Of a stretch of DNA of 64,000 bases, positions 7,586-18,493 are shown one piece after another; within the stretch, counting starts at the first letter, position 1; each line of letters opens with the position of its first letter. The DNA comes from JABFRJ01 sp963847145 (GTDB lineage Bacteria; Pseudomonadota; Alphaproteobacteria; Rhizobiales; Hyphomicrobiaceae). The DNA is taken from the NCBI GenBank assembly GCA_963847145.1, contig CAWJYN010000004.1, forward strand, positions 310,001 through 374,000. The letters are read 5' to 3'. The position numbers and the translations under genes are program-made. Under the pieces are notes generated by a model. The model had not been told where the DNA came from, did not search any database, and saw only the letters and a program-made list of their open reading frames with translations.

Positions 7586-10072
7586 TCATTCCCGTGCCAG
7601 CCGCAATGTGCCGGCATCCCACAGGCGCACGGTGCCGTCATGCTCTGCTGTTGCCAAGCGCCGGCCATCGGCGGCGTAGGCCAGCGCGTGGACGCCCGCT
7701 GTCCGCTGGGGCGCAGTGGCGAGCAGCTTGCCGCGCTTGGCGTCCCAGATTTTCAGAATGCCGTCGGCACCGATAGACGCGAGCGTCTCGCCGGAGGGCG
7801 CAAAGCTCAACGCAGTGACCGGTCCCGAGTGCGCCTGAAAACTGCGGATGAGACGCGTGGACGCCGTCGACCAGATACGGATCTGGCCGTCCGCGCCGGC
7901 GGACGCGAGCGCACGCCCATCATCCGGGCTGCCGATGGCGGTAATCGGTGCGGTGTGGCCGCGATAGCTGCGAATGACGGCCAAGCCTTCTGAATTGGCC
8001 AGCCGCACCGTCTTGTCGGCCATCGCATAGGCCACCGCATCGCGCGCGGGCACGCGGACCAGCGCTGTAATCGGGCCGCTACCAGCGGGGCTGACCATCA
8101 GCGGCGTGGCAGGTGCCTTGCGGCTCCAGACAGCGAGCGAGCCGTCGCGGCTGGCGGCAATGATATTGTCTGCTTCGGGTGCAAACGCGATCGCCGTCAG
8201 CGGTTCGCTGTTGCGCCTGAAGATGGCGACGCGTTCGCCTCTTTCGAGATCCCAGAGCGCCAGCGTGCCGTCGCTATGGCCGGTCAGCGCGCGCTTCTCA
8301 TCGGTGGCCAGCGCGGTCGCTGGACCTTCGGGCAGCGAAACCTTGCGTACTTGCACGCCGCTGCTGGCGTCCCAGACGCGCAGCGTCGCGTCTGATCCGA
8401 CTGTGACAACCGAGCGGCCCTCGGCGATAAAATGCAAGGCTTTGACCACGCCTGTAGGGCCAGCCAACTGCTGCAGGGCCGGCTGCACGAGAGTGCCGCT
8501 ATCGGCACGCAGCGGCGCCGGCTCGGTGCGCGATTGCGTCGGCGTGAGCGCTTGTTGCTTGGGCGCTGGCGCCGTGTTCGGCAGCAGTTCCCGCCGCCAT
8601 TGATCCTGATAGATCGTGAACACACTGGCGACGGCGACTCCGGCCGCGAACTTGAAAATCAGCCCGCGCCAGGGCGCCCGCAAAAAGAACCATGTCTGCC
8701 GCTGGCGCCGTGGCTTGCGGCGTTCAATAGGCTGCGGCAATGGCACTGGGACCGGCAGTGCCACGATGGGGGGTGCCTTCTGCAGCATCGTTGCCGCCGG
8801 TGGTACAACTGGCGCCGCTGGCTGCTGCACGGGCATCGCCCGCGACGCCACCGCTGGCGGGCTGCGCTGGCCGTCCGGGCCAGGTGCTGCGCCGTAGCCG
8901 AGGCCGAAGCGCTGCGCGGGTTGGATCTGCGTCAACGCCACTTCGAGGCTAGGCGCTGGCAGCGGTGCAGCCGGAGTGACCTGCACAGTCTGCGGCTTGG
9001 ACTGTGCCGGCTGACCCTTGCGCAGGCCCTCGACGAAATCGAGATGCTGGCCGGGTGGCTGCGGCGCATCGGGCGGTGGTGGCAGCACTTCCGTCGCCGC
9101 CTGGACATGCAGGTCATCGGCTGGCGCCGGCTCGCGCTTGAGGCCCAGCACATCGCCGATGCGCGCTCGCGGGGACTTCGCCGCCACCGGCTTTTGATCC
9201 GGCGCCAGCAGCGCACCGCGCCACTCCGCAATCGATTGCGGCCGCTCACCCACTTCCAGCCGCAGCGCTTTGTCGAGGGCCGCCAGAAAACCCGCGCGAT
9301 AACTGCCGATGGCATTGTCGCGTGCGGACACGTAGTCGTCGCGCACCATACGCGAGGGCGCGTCCGGCGGACGCTTGCCGGTGACCGCCTGATAAAGCGT
9401 GGCGGCCAGCGCGTAGATATCGGTCCACGGGCCTTGCTGACGCGAATTGGAAGCGTATTGCTCGTAGGGGCTATAACCGGGCTTCACCAGCGCGCTCACC
9501 GTGCGGGACTGCGCGCCGATCTCGCCCCGCGCCGAACCGAAATCGATCAGCACCGGCGTTTTATCTTTGCGGACGATGATGTTGTCGGGCGCGATATCGC
9601 GATGCAGAAAGTCGCCCTTGTGGATCAGCTCGAGTGCGTCGAGCAACGGGCCGATCACGGCATCGAGTTCTGCCTGCCGGGGCGCACGCCCGAGCCCGCG
9701 CAACCACGTCTTGAAGCTGCCGCCCTCTTCGAACTGCAGCACCATATAGCCGGTGTTGTTGGCGCGGAAGTAGCGGTAGACGCGGACGATGTTGGGGTGG
9801 TCAAAACGCGCGAGCGTCTGCGCTTCCTCGATAAAGCGGTCGAGACCCCACTTATAGTCGGCCGCGCAGTCTTTCGAGCGCGGAAACGCCTTCATCTCGT
9901 CCTTGCGGGCGGCATAGTCGGTGGGGAAGTATTCTTTGATGGTGACCTGGCGGGCCAGCGCCAGCTCATCGGCCAGATAGGTGATGCCGAAGCCACCCGC
10001 GCCCAACACCTTTTTGATGCGGAAATCGCCAGCCAGTTCGGTGCCGCTCGGCAGGGCGACTAGATTGCTCAT
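7586..10072 (-). CDS. Membrane-anchored Ser/Thr protein kinase with C-terminal WD40 repeats
   Basis: This 828-residue fusion begins with a complete eukaryote-like kinase domain: glycine loop LGAGGFGITYLAD, catalytic Lys in TIKEYFP, HRDIAPDN near residue 158 and DFGSARGE about 20 residues later. A long Pro/Ala/Gln-rich linker follows, then one membrane helix (LIFKFAAGVAVASVFTIYQ). The extracytoplasmic part is built of about seven WD40 units, recognisable by repeats such as LRVWDASSG, LALWDLERG, IRIWSTAS, LKIWDAKRG and VRLWDAG, enough for one propeller. A cytoplasmic kinase with an external sensor or scaffold is the simple reading. The ATG at 10072 has a GGGAG ribosome site; no dedicated phosphatase or substrate gene is adjacent. 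Confidence 0.9.
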   Translation of the reverse strand: MSNLVALPSGTELAGDFRIKKVLGAGGFGITYLADELALARQVTIKEYFPTDYAARKDEMKAFPRSKDCAADYKWGLDRFIEEAQTLARFDHPNIVRVYRYFRANNTGYMVLQFEEGGSFKTWLRGLGRAPRQAELDAVIGPLLDALELIHKGDFLHRDIAPDNIIVRKDKTPVLIDFGSARGEIGAQSRTVSALVKPGYSPYEQYASNSRQQGPWTDIYALAATLYQAVTGKRPPDAPSRMVRDDYVSARDNAIGSYRAGFLAALDKALRLEVGERPQSIAEWRGALLAPDQKPVAAKSPRARIGDVLGLKREPAPADDLHVQAATEVLPPPPDAPQPPGQHLDFVEGLRKGQPAQSKPQTVQVTPAAPLPAPSLEVALTQIQPAQRFGLGYGAAPGPDGQRSPPAVASRAMPVQQPAAPVVPPAATMLQKAPPIVALPVPVPLPQPIERRKPRRQRQTWFFLRAPWRGLIFKFAAGVAVASVFTIYQDQWRRELLPNTAPAPKQQALTPTQSRTEPAPLRADSGTLVQPALQQLAGPTGVVKALHFIAEGRSVVTVGSDATLRVWDASSGVQVRKVSLPEGPATALATDEKRALTGHSDGTLALWDLERGERVAIFRRNSEPLTAIAFAPEADNIIAASRDGSLAVWSRKAPATPLMVSPAGSGPITALVRVPARDAVAYAMADKTVRLANSEGLAVIRSYRGHTAPITAIGSPDDGRALASAGADGQIRIWSTASTRLIRSFQAHSGPVTALSFAPSGETLASIGADGILKIWDAKRGKLLATAPQRTAGVHALAYAADGRRLATAEHDGTVRLWDAGTLRLARE

Positions 10073-10193
10073 CGACGTCGCTCCCGCGTTGGACGGCACC
10101 GTTTACACGGCGCCCGCCGCACGTCCCACCGAATCCTCAATATAGCGGTAGAGGGATGCAACAATATGGCGGAAGCAAGGGGCGGGGTGGTGG

Positions 10194-10564
10194 CTAGGTG
10201 CCCGATGCCTGCGGAAGCGGGCGCAATCGGACGCGCGCGGGTTCGATTGTGACAAACGCACCCAACACTCGATCTCCCAAGGCGGTCAGTGCCTGTGTGA
10301 CGCGGGCGCCCTGGCTGGTAGCGGACAACCTCTTCACCGAGACGATGACGACGCCCCGGGTTGGCAAACCGAGCCGCACGCACAACTCGCCAAAATCGTA
10401 GTCCTCAGTCAGCAGGATGCGGCCTTGGGCGAACGCCGCTGCGAGAACGATGTATCATCGGCCGAGGGACACACATCCGCTGTTCGGACGACATCAAACC
10501 CCGCTTGGCGCAATGCACTGATGATGCGGCCAGAAAAGCATTCGTCGGTGAAAAACGCAACCAT
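10194..10564 (-). pseudogene. DUF5615 PIN-like toxin-type gene, frameshifted
   Basis: Two frames together encode a DUF5615 (PIN-like nuclease fold, VapC-related) protein. The first frame, from the ATG at 10564, gives a start like MVAFFTDECFSGRIISAL with the family's early Asp. After ...ADDTS the reading has to change frame to continue as VLAAAFAQGRILLTEDYDF and then CVRLGLPTRGVVIV. A single lost base near 10443 explains this. Its ATG overlaps the DUF433 stop (TGATG), the normal arrangement of DUF433-DUF5615 pairs, which behave like antitoxin-toxin operons. In the present sequence the toxin half is broken. Confidence 0.75.
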
Positions 10565-10794
10565 CACTCAGCCGCGAAAATGTGCTCATGGGCGAGATGG
10601 TCGGCCGCAAAGGCCTGCGCCGCAAGAATGTCAGCGGCCGTCAATGGCGGATAATTGGCGACGATATCGCCGGCGGGTTCGCCTGCTGCCAGACACCGCA
10701 AAATGTGTTCAACCGTGATACGCGTGCCACGGACCACTGGCTTGCCGAACATGATCTTTGGGTCTGACTGAATGCGCGGATGGTCAAGGGGCAT
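10564..10794 (-). CDS. DUF433 protein (antitoxin-like partner of DUF5615)
   Basis: The 76 residues contain the DUF433 core: the DPKIMFGKPVVRGTRITVEHIL opening and the NYPPLTAADILAAQAFAADH helix. DUF433 proteins carry a small helix-turn-helix-like fold and occur immediately upstream of DUF5615/PIN-like genes, as here, where the stop overlaps the next ATG. The antitoxin role is inferred from that organisation. The downstream partner is frameshifted, so this may be an orphan. Confidence 0.85.
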   Translation of the reverse strand: MPLDHPRIQSDPKIMFGKPVVRGTRITVEHILRCLAAGEPAGDIVANYPPLTAADILAAQAFAADHLAHEHIFAAE

Positions 10795-10849
10795 GGCCGG
10801 CTCGTGGCTGATGCAGTTACTGCGTGCTTTAATATGGCGAGTGGTGTCG

Positions 10850-11115
10850 TAGGGCGCAAGTGCGTTTCAGCGTCGTGCGCCGATCGCGGGTGGTATGACG
10901 GCGGAGGTGCGCGTTACGACTTGGACGATATCCGCGCGGCGCAGGCATTCGCTGCAGATTATCGGGCGCACGAGGGCATTGCGGCGGCTGAGTAGGTGCC
11001 CATGCAGGGTGTCTTTGCAGACGAATTTTGCAATCACGGATGGCGTTGCGGTACTCTAAGGATGACACCTTTTTGTTGCGGCGACGAAGCAACAAGAGCG
11101 CGATAGGGTGCGGCC
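10850..11115 (+). pseudogene. Relic of a second DUF433-DUF5615 pair
   Basis: On the plus strand, the segment ending at 10995 reads DLDDIRAAQAFAADYRAHEG, closely matching the C-terminus of the neighbouring DUF433 protein. It is followed by a stretch reading FADEFCNHG and, after a frame change, DDTF-VAAT, which resemble the DUF5615 N-terminus and its DDTFVLAAA block. Both parts lack intact starts or frames. I read this as a decayed, inverted copy of the adjacent module; the DUF5615 half is the weaker call. Confidence 0.45.
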
Positions 11116-11265
11116 TGGGCCCGGGTGGGGATGGGGCGCAGATTTTAGGCGCAAGCGTGTGGGCGACGCGGAAGCTGATTGTGTTGTTCCGCTTGACGAC
11201 CTTGAGAAAAGCGTAGCGGCCAGGGTGCTACGCACCTTGGACCCTCGGGGTAAAGAGGTAAAGAG

Positions 11266-12735
11266 CTAGGGGGTAAGCGTCCTCCCGACACGGAAGCCGA
11301 GGCTGTCGACCCGGTAGTCGGAGGGGTACCCGTAGCGGATGGCCGAGCGGAGGCTTCGCGGATTGTCGAACCAGGAACCACCGCGGAGGACACGGCGACT
11401 GTCATCGCCGTCGGGCCATACAGTGCCGTCCGTCGGCGCACCCTTATAGTCCGGATGCCAGTTGTCCTCGCACCACTCCCAAGCGTTGCCATGGGTATCG
11501 AGGAGGCCCCACGCGTTGGACGGATACTTTTCGACCGCCGTCGTGCTCTTTTTGGTGCCGCCGAAGTTGGCTTGCTGAAGCGTGATCGCGTCGCCAAACG
11601 CATAAGCCTTCGTTTCGCCGGCACGGCAAACATACTCCCACTCAGCTTCGCTGAGAAAGCGATAGGTCTGCCGCGTCTCACTGTCGAGTCAGCTGATGTA
11701 GGCTTGCGCATCGTGCCAATTCACGCACACGACAGGGTGAGCATCCGTCTGCGCAAAGCCAGGATTGCTCCACGAATATTTGGCGTCGAACTTCCACTCT
11801 GTGCCGGTCCAGCCGTAAGCGCCGCCGCTCATGTCGTGGCCAGTGGCGTTGACGAAAGCTGCGAATTGCCCCCGAGTGACTGGGCCACGGCCGACTGCGA
11901 ATGGCTTCGCAATCGTGACCGTTCGATGCGGACGTTCGTCGTCGTCGCCCACGCCGGGTCGCGAGCCCATTTCAAACGCGCCCGCCGGCACGGCCACCAT
12001 CTCCGGCCCGTTGTCGTGATCCTTAAACCACTCCTGTTTGCCCGCGCCCGGCTTGAACCAGCCGTCAGGAGCGCCGTGACCGATCTTGGCATCGATCTTG
12101 ACGCGGCCTTCAGCGCTATGGCGGTCGACTTGCGAACGCTGATGCGCATCCGCCGCCTCGCACTCCTGCTGCGCCTGCTGGCCCTGTGCTGCCTTCAAGC
12201 GAAACCGCACCACCGGCGCATGCGCGCCTTGCGGGAATTCATCGAGATAGAACTGCAGCGCCTCGGCTGTGCCGGCTTTCTCAACCTCGGCAAACAGGCG
12301 GTCGTCAGCGGAGGCCGGCGCACTCGCATTGGCAAACGGTGCCAAGCCCGGAGCTTGCGTCCCACCCGGCGTGAACCGCTTCAGGTCCGCCAAAATCGCC
12401 GCGTGTTCATCGGCGAGCAGCGTATGCAGCGTGTCGAATGGTTTGGGCAGCAGCCACATCTCAACGTCACGCGTCCGCAACGTCACCAGCTTCTTCTGGC
12501 GGCGGCCGTGCTCGGCCTCCGACAGCACCCACTCCGACCCGACCGACTGCGCCGTCCAGATGACGATCACGGCATCGGCGGCGTCAAGCTCGCGATCGAT
12601 GGCCGCGCGATAGCCCATCCCCGATTGCAGGCTCGTATCCCACCAGACGGTATGGCCATGCGCCTCGAGCAGCGCCGCCAGCGCCATCGTCGGCTCCGGC
12701 GATTGCTTGGAATAACTGATAAAAATGCGCGCCAT
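11266..12735 (-). pseudogene. TIR domain + FGE/SUMF1-fold protein, interrupted by an in-frame TGA
   Basis: The N-terminus is a TIR domain: ARIFISYSKQS...GHTVWWDTSLQSG...ADAVIVIWTAQSVGSEWVLSEAEHG. A linker follows, then a formylglycine-generating-enzyme/sulfatase-modifying-factor fold: MVAVPAGAFEMGS, HPVVCVNWHDAQAYI, FLSEAEWEYVCRAG, THGNAWEWCEDNW and RGGSWFDN ending GFRVGRTLTP. Between AYIS and LDSETRQTYRF an in-frame TGA (about 11689-11691) stands where relatives have Trp. The reading frame continues intact to the TAG at 11266, so a single TGG-to-TGA change is the only lesion. TIR domains in bacteria are often NAD-consuming effectors or signal makers; the role here is inferred. A paralogue lies at 18494-19842. 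Confidence 0.82.
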
Positions 12736-12849
12736 GCGTCCCCGTCATGCGGTACTGTCTTAAATTGTTCCTGTAAGCCTAAGCCACCGCGCCGAGGATG
12801 TGAACCTTGATCGGTTCCACTCTTGCTAAGTTTTCGTCATGGCCGCGGA

Positions 12850-13053
12850 GGCGGCCTTGCCGTCGTCGCCCGCGAGGAGCGGTCGCAGCATCGCAACAAG
12901 GCGCTGGCTGTGAAACGGCTTGCTGCGTTGCTGAAACTGCAGGGTGATCTGTCGGCCATCGTCGATCGCCAGATGGCGCATGCCGCCCATGATCAGCTCG
13001 AACGTGGCCGCCCAGCCAAGCGCTTTAAGGGTCCTGCCTTCGCCCCGGCGTGA
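12850..13053 (+). pseudogene. C-terminal relic of a PrfH-type peptide chain release factor
   Basis: The reading GGLAVVAREERSQHRNKALA followed by VKRLAALLKL and a C-terminus LERGRPAKRFKG matches the end of PrfH-type release factors, where an ERSQ-x-x-NK helix and a final ERG-x-P-x-RxF-x-G are characteristic. The N-terminal part with the GGQ loop is absent, so the gene is truncated. A 124-residue open frame on the opposite strand is its shadow. The assignment rests on motif recognition only. Confidence 0.5.
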
Positions 13054-13305
13054 CCGCCGGGCGCAATCGCGGGGTTGACGGCCTGCGCACACCAATCCGC
13101 TAACCCCTTGTGCAGCAGCGCTTTCTGCGCCCGGCCTGTCTCGCAAGAAGCCACAACGGTCCGGCGTGTTTACGGTGAATTGTTGTAGTGCGCACCGCAC
13201 CGCCGCGGCGTGCTAGGGCACCTGCCATCGGTTTGTCCGGCCATCGGCGGCGCTTGAGATTGGCGCCGTTTGGGGATGTCCGTTGTGATGTGAAGGATGA
13301 CGGTT

Positions 13306-13551
13306 ATGGCGGGACTGGGCCTCGAAAAGAGCAGCGACGAAAGTCTGCGCGCGCTGCAATTCATTCTTGAAGCCTGGGAGGAGGGTGCCGATGCCGGTGT
13401 CTCGCCAGAGCTGATGGCGTACGCCGCGCTCTACACTGCCCTGACCGATCTCGTCGGCAGCTACGGAGAGCAGCACGTCTCAACCCTCGTTGACGGCCTT
13501 CGCGGCCGCATCCTCGGCGGCGAATTTACGATGTGTGCGCGGACGCAATAG
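13306..13551 (+). CDS. Small conserved hypothetical protein
   Basis: An 81-residue acidic helical protein (GLGLEKSSDESLRALQFILEA, then a second predicted helix around ELMAYAALYTALTDLVGSYG). I do not recognise the family. The ATG at 13306 has GAAGGA eight bases upstream, so it is preferred over the ATG at 13297. It is followed 67 bases later by a membrane methyltransferase-like gene on the same strand. No signal peptide or membrane helix is seen. Confidence 0.6.
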   Translation: MAGLGLEKSSDESLRALQFILEAWEEGADAGVSPELMAYAALYTALTDLVGSYGEQHVSTLVDGLRGRILGGEFTMCARTQ

Positions 13552-13618
13552 CGGGCCCGACAAACAGCGCTTGTCTCATGCTACTCTCGCTGCTCCACCG
13601 GCATCTGAGAGGCCAGCC

Positions 13619-14095
13619 ATGTCCAAACCGAACGATGCATCGAGCCCGTTTATCTGGCCACCGGCGATCTATGGCAGTGCCACTCTTATTGCCGGGCTTT
13701 TGTCGTTTTTCGCGGCGTGGCCGTTCGAGCCTGCTGCAGTAAGGCTTACTGCGATAATGGCGGGTGTTGCCACGCTATGCTTGGGTGGCGCGATTGCCCT
13801 TGCCGCCGAGATCGGTTTCAAGCGCGCCGGGACCGCAGTTTTGCCGACCCGGCCGACAACGGTCATCGTTAGCACCGGCATTTATCGCTTCACCCGCAAT
13901 CCCATGTATCTCGGCATGAGCCTCGCTTTGGCCGGCCTGGGTCTGGCGCTCGATCAACTGTGGTTCCTGATCGCGCTACCGGTCGCGATGGCCGCCGTCA
14001 CCAGGCTCGCCATCGAGCGGGAAGAAACTTATCTGGCAGCCAAATTTGGCACAGAGTATCTGGCTTACAAGGCCAAGGTGCGCCGGTGGGTGTGA
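13619..14095 (+). CDS. Isoprenylcysteine-methyltransferase-like membrane protein
   Basis: A 158-residue protein with four hydrophobic segments and the signature STGIYRFTRNPMYLGMSL, followed by EREETYLAAKFGTEYLAYKAKV. This C-terminal block is typical of the ICMT/PEMT-related membrane methyltransferase family, which uses S-adenosylmethionine; bacterial members have mostly unknown substrates. The GAGAGG ribosome site supports the ATG at 13619. It may form a short operon with the preceding small gene. Confidence 0.8.
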   Translation: MSKPNDASSPFIWPPAIYGSATLIAGLLSFFAAWPFEPAAVRLTAIMAGVATLCLGGAIALAAEIGFKRAGTAVLPTRPTTVIVSTGIYRFTRNPMYLGMSLALAGLGLALDQLWFLIALPVAMAAVTRLAIEREETYLAAKFGTEYLAYKAKVRRWV

Positions 14096-14099
14096 TGGC

Positions 14100-14215
14100 G
14101 TGGAAGGGGGCAATGGGCAATGGTGACTGGGCAATGGCGGGCGGGATCGTTCGCTGAGGCATTGCGCGTTCGTTCCATTGCCCATTGCCCATCGCGTCGC
14201 CGCCACCAATTCCCC
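14100..14215. repeat. GGGCAAT/ATTGCCC heptamer repeats forming a stem
   Basis: Several GGGCAAT words on the left side are answered by ATTGCCC words on the right, giving an imperfect inverted repeat with 7-base periodicity between two genes. The same words recur at 48.0, 51.8, 53.5 and 55.3 kb. Confidence 0.7.
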
Positions 14216-14301
14216 ATTGACGTCGCCCCCGGTTCCCGGCTTCTTCCTGCCATCAAAAGCAAGCCGCCGGAGTCCACCGTCGGTTGAGGGAGAGACCTGC
14301 C

Positions 14302-15471
14302 ATGACCATCCGCTTGCCTATATTCAGACGCCGCGCCACCGCTTTGCTTGGCGCCGCAGCCATCCTCGCCGCCGGCACGGCCCACGCCCAGGAGACCGTC
14401 AAAGTCGGGCTGATCCTGCCGCTCACCGGGCCGTTCACCTCGACCGGCCGCCAGATCGAAGCCGCCGTCCGCCTCTACATGGCGCACAACGGCGACACGG
14501 TGGCCGGCAAGAAGATCGAACTGATCGTCAAGGATGACGGCAACGTCGCCGACACCACCAAACGCCTCGCCACCGAGCTGGTGACCAACGACAAGGTGAT
14601 TGCCATCGCCGGGTTCGGGCTGACGCCGCTCGCGATGGCCACCGCGCCCGTGGCGACCGAAGCCAAGGTGCCGATGATCGTCATGGGGGCTGCCACTGCC
14701 GTAATCCCCGATCGTTCGCCTTACATTGTCCGCACCAGCCAGGTGACGACGCAGACCGTGGTCGGCATCGCCGATTGGGCGCCCAAGAACGGCATCAAGA
14801 AGGTCATCACTCTGGTCTCCGACTTCGCGCCCGGGATCGACATCGAGAAGGGTTTCACCGAGCGCTTCAAGGCGGCTGGCGGCGAAGTCAGCGACGCCAT
14901 CCGCGTGCCGCTGGCCAACCCGGATTTCGCCCCATTCCTGCAGCGCGTCGCCGATGCCAAGCCCGACGGCCTGTTCGTCTTTGTGCCCTCGGGCCAGGGT
15001 TCGGTCTTCATGAAGCAGTTCGTCGAGCGCGGTCTCGACAAGAGCGGCGTCAAGCTCATCGGCACCGGTGACATCACTGACGACGACATTCTCAACGGCA
15101 TCGGCGATGTGGCGCTGGGCATCATCACGTCGCACCACTACTCGGCGGCGCATAAATCAGACCTCAACAAGAAATTCGTCGACGGCATGAAAGCGTCAGC
15201 GAAAGTGCGCGCCAATTTCATGGGCGTCGGCGGCTACGACGGCATGGCGTTGATCTACAAGGCGCTGGCGAAAACCGGCGGCAAGGCCGATGGCGAGACA
15301 TTGCTCGCAGCCATGAAAGGCATGACGTTCGAGAGCCCGCGCGGCATGATCACCATCGATCCCGCCACCCGCGACATCGTCCAAGACATCTACGTTCGCA
15401 AAGTCGAAAAGGTCGATGGCGAGCTCTACAACGTAGAGTTCCAGACCTTCCCCCAGGTGAAGAAGCCTTAA
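14302..15471 (+). CDS. Branched-chain-amino-acid-type ABC transporter substrate-binding protein
   Basis: A 389-residue periplasmic binding protein of the Leu/Ile/Val type (Peripla_BP_6). The N-terminal signal peptide has a twin-Arg-rich start, a hydrophobic core and an AHA-QE cleavage site near residue 29. The mature part opens with VKVGLILPLTGPFTSTGRQI, the family hallmark, and continues with YIVRTSQVTTQTV and GVGGYDGMALIYKAL. It binds a ligand for a two-permease, two-ATPase importer, but no permease or ATPase genes are adjacent, so it is an orphan receptor here; ligands of this family include amides, aromatic acids and amino acids. Confidence 0.9.
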   Translation: MTIRLPIFRRRATALLGAAAILAAGTAHAQETVKVGLILPLTGPFTSTGRQIEAAVRLYMAHNGDTVAGKKIELIVKDDGNVADTTKRLATELVTNDKVIAIAGFGLTPLAMATAPVATEAKVPMIVMGAATAVIPDRSPYIVRTSQVTTQTVVGIADWAPKNGIKKVITLVSDFAPGIDIEKGFTERFKAAGGEVSDAIRVPLANPDFAPFLQRVADAKPDGLFVFVPSGQGSVFMKQFVERGLDKSGVKLIGTGDITDDDILNGIGDVALGIITSHHYSAAHKSDLNKKFVDGMKASAKVRANFMGVGGYDGMALIYKALAKTGGKADGETLLAAMKGMTFESPRGMITIDPATRDIVQDIYVRKVEKVDGELYNVEFQTFPQVKKP

Positions 15472-15850
15472 GGGTTGAGCAGGTCATCGTGTGCACCCCA
15501 CGCGTCATGGCGCGTGGGGAGGGCAGAACGGGTCTGCCGTCCCCTGCGTCAATGCTGCGTTGCAAATGGCTTTGACATTTCCCGTCAAATCAAGCATGTA
15601 GGGCGAGATTGCTCGCGAGCGCGCCAACGCGCTCTTCTGCTTCGCCTGATGCCAGCCTGCCGCGATGAGGTGCTTTACCTCGGACTTGGTCAGGCCAGAC
15701 CGATGCCTGCAAGCGTCTTCTTGCGAGCCAATCCCTTGAAACCAGATGCCACATCGGGCCGCGCGCCGGGTGGCTCATGACGCACCCGCACTGTCACGAG
15801 GGCTGAGGCCCCGGGCAGGCGATTGGTGCGCTTGAAGGACTATATCTCCA
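15472..15850. other. Intergenic region with one hairpin
   Basis: No convincing gene is seen. A 9-bp perfect stem (CCCCACGCG at 15496-15504 and its complement at 15511-15519, six-base loop) lies 25 bases after the binding-protein stop; it lacks a T-run. Short open frames on both strands have no recognisable content. Confidence 0.5.
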
Positions 15851-17845
<1,995 letters not shown>

Positions 17846-17879
17846 GGCGTAGTCACTCATCACAAGGCATGAAAGACTG

Positions 17880-17907
17880 GGCAGCCTCGTCATGAGGCTG
17901 CCTCTTT
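17880..17907 (+). terminator. Rho-independent terminator after the helicase gene
   Basis: GGCAGCCTC (17880-17888), loop GTCAT, GAGGCTGCC (17894-17902), tail TCTTT. The stem is a perfect 9 bp. Confidence 0.85.
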
Positions 17908-17927
17908 GCATTCCGGGAGACCCATCG

Positions 17928-18395
17928 ATGAGCCATCTCGGCGGCGCGACCTTTGCGTGGGCCTCAGACTACGCCCAATTCTATCTGGCCGACGCCGCAG
18001 CGGGCGATCAACTTGCTGCCCCCACCGACATCACGCCCGAAATTTCCGCGCGCGGTTGGTGTGTGTTCCCGCAAGGGCTCGCGGTCTACACCAACGATTG
18101 CCTCCAGCAGCATCTGCGCATCGCCATCCACGACAGCGCCCCGCCGCCGCTGCCAGCAGAGCCTTTCAGCGGCAAACCATGGACCCGCGTCCAAACCCTG
18201 CAGGCCACCTTTCCCTCCCAACGCCTCACGCTCGCCAGTCCATCGTCAGCCAGTGGTGGCCCTGCTGGCCCGTTCTTCCATCTGACAAGCGCCACCTGCC
18301 ACGTGCGCCTTTGCTGGATGGAATTCGACGGCCCCCGCGACGACAGCGTCCCCATCGAACCCGATGTCATCGACATCGCGCTCTGGCCGGTGTGA
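17928..18395 (+). CDS. Hypothetical protein
   Basis: This 155-residue protein opens with SHLGGATFAWASDYAQFYLAD. It is acidic, has no membrane segment or signal peptide, and has a beta-rich look near the C-terminus (CHVRLCWMEFDGP). I do not recognise the family. A CGGGAG ribosome site precedes the ATG. It sits between the helicase terminator and a TIR-FGE gene on the same strand; a functional link to either is not visible. Confidence 0.65.
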   Translation: MSHLGGATFAWASDYAQFYLADAAAGDQLAAPTDITPEISARGWCVFPQGLAVYTNDCLQQHLRIAIHDSAPPPLPAEPFSGKPWTRVQTLQATFPSQRLTLASPSSASGGPAGPFFHLTSATCHVRLCWMEFDGPRDDSVPIEPDVIDIALWPV

Positions 18396-18493
18396 GGTTC
18401 ATCCCCACCGGTGCCCGGCTCCCATCGCGCCCGTGACATTGGAGTCGCTGCCCGGTATCAAGTCCAGATTGCAATCGGGGCACCGGAGCGGAC

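Noticed and set aside
8432..10063. A 543-codon open frame on the plus strand
   Set aside because: It is the shadow of the kinase-WD40 gene.
12826..13200. A 124-codon minus-strand open frame
   Set aside because: The plus strand encodes a recognisable PrfH C-terminus; the minus frame has no recognisable content.
15472..15850. Small ORFs on both strands between the binding protein and the helicase
   Set aside because: No ribosome site, family motif or consistent codon pattern supports any of them.
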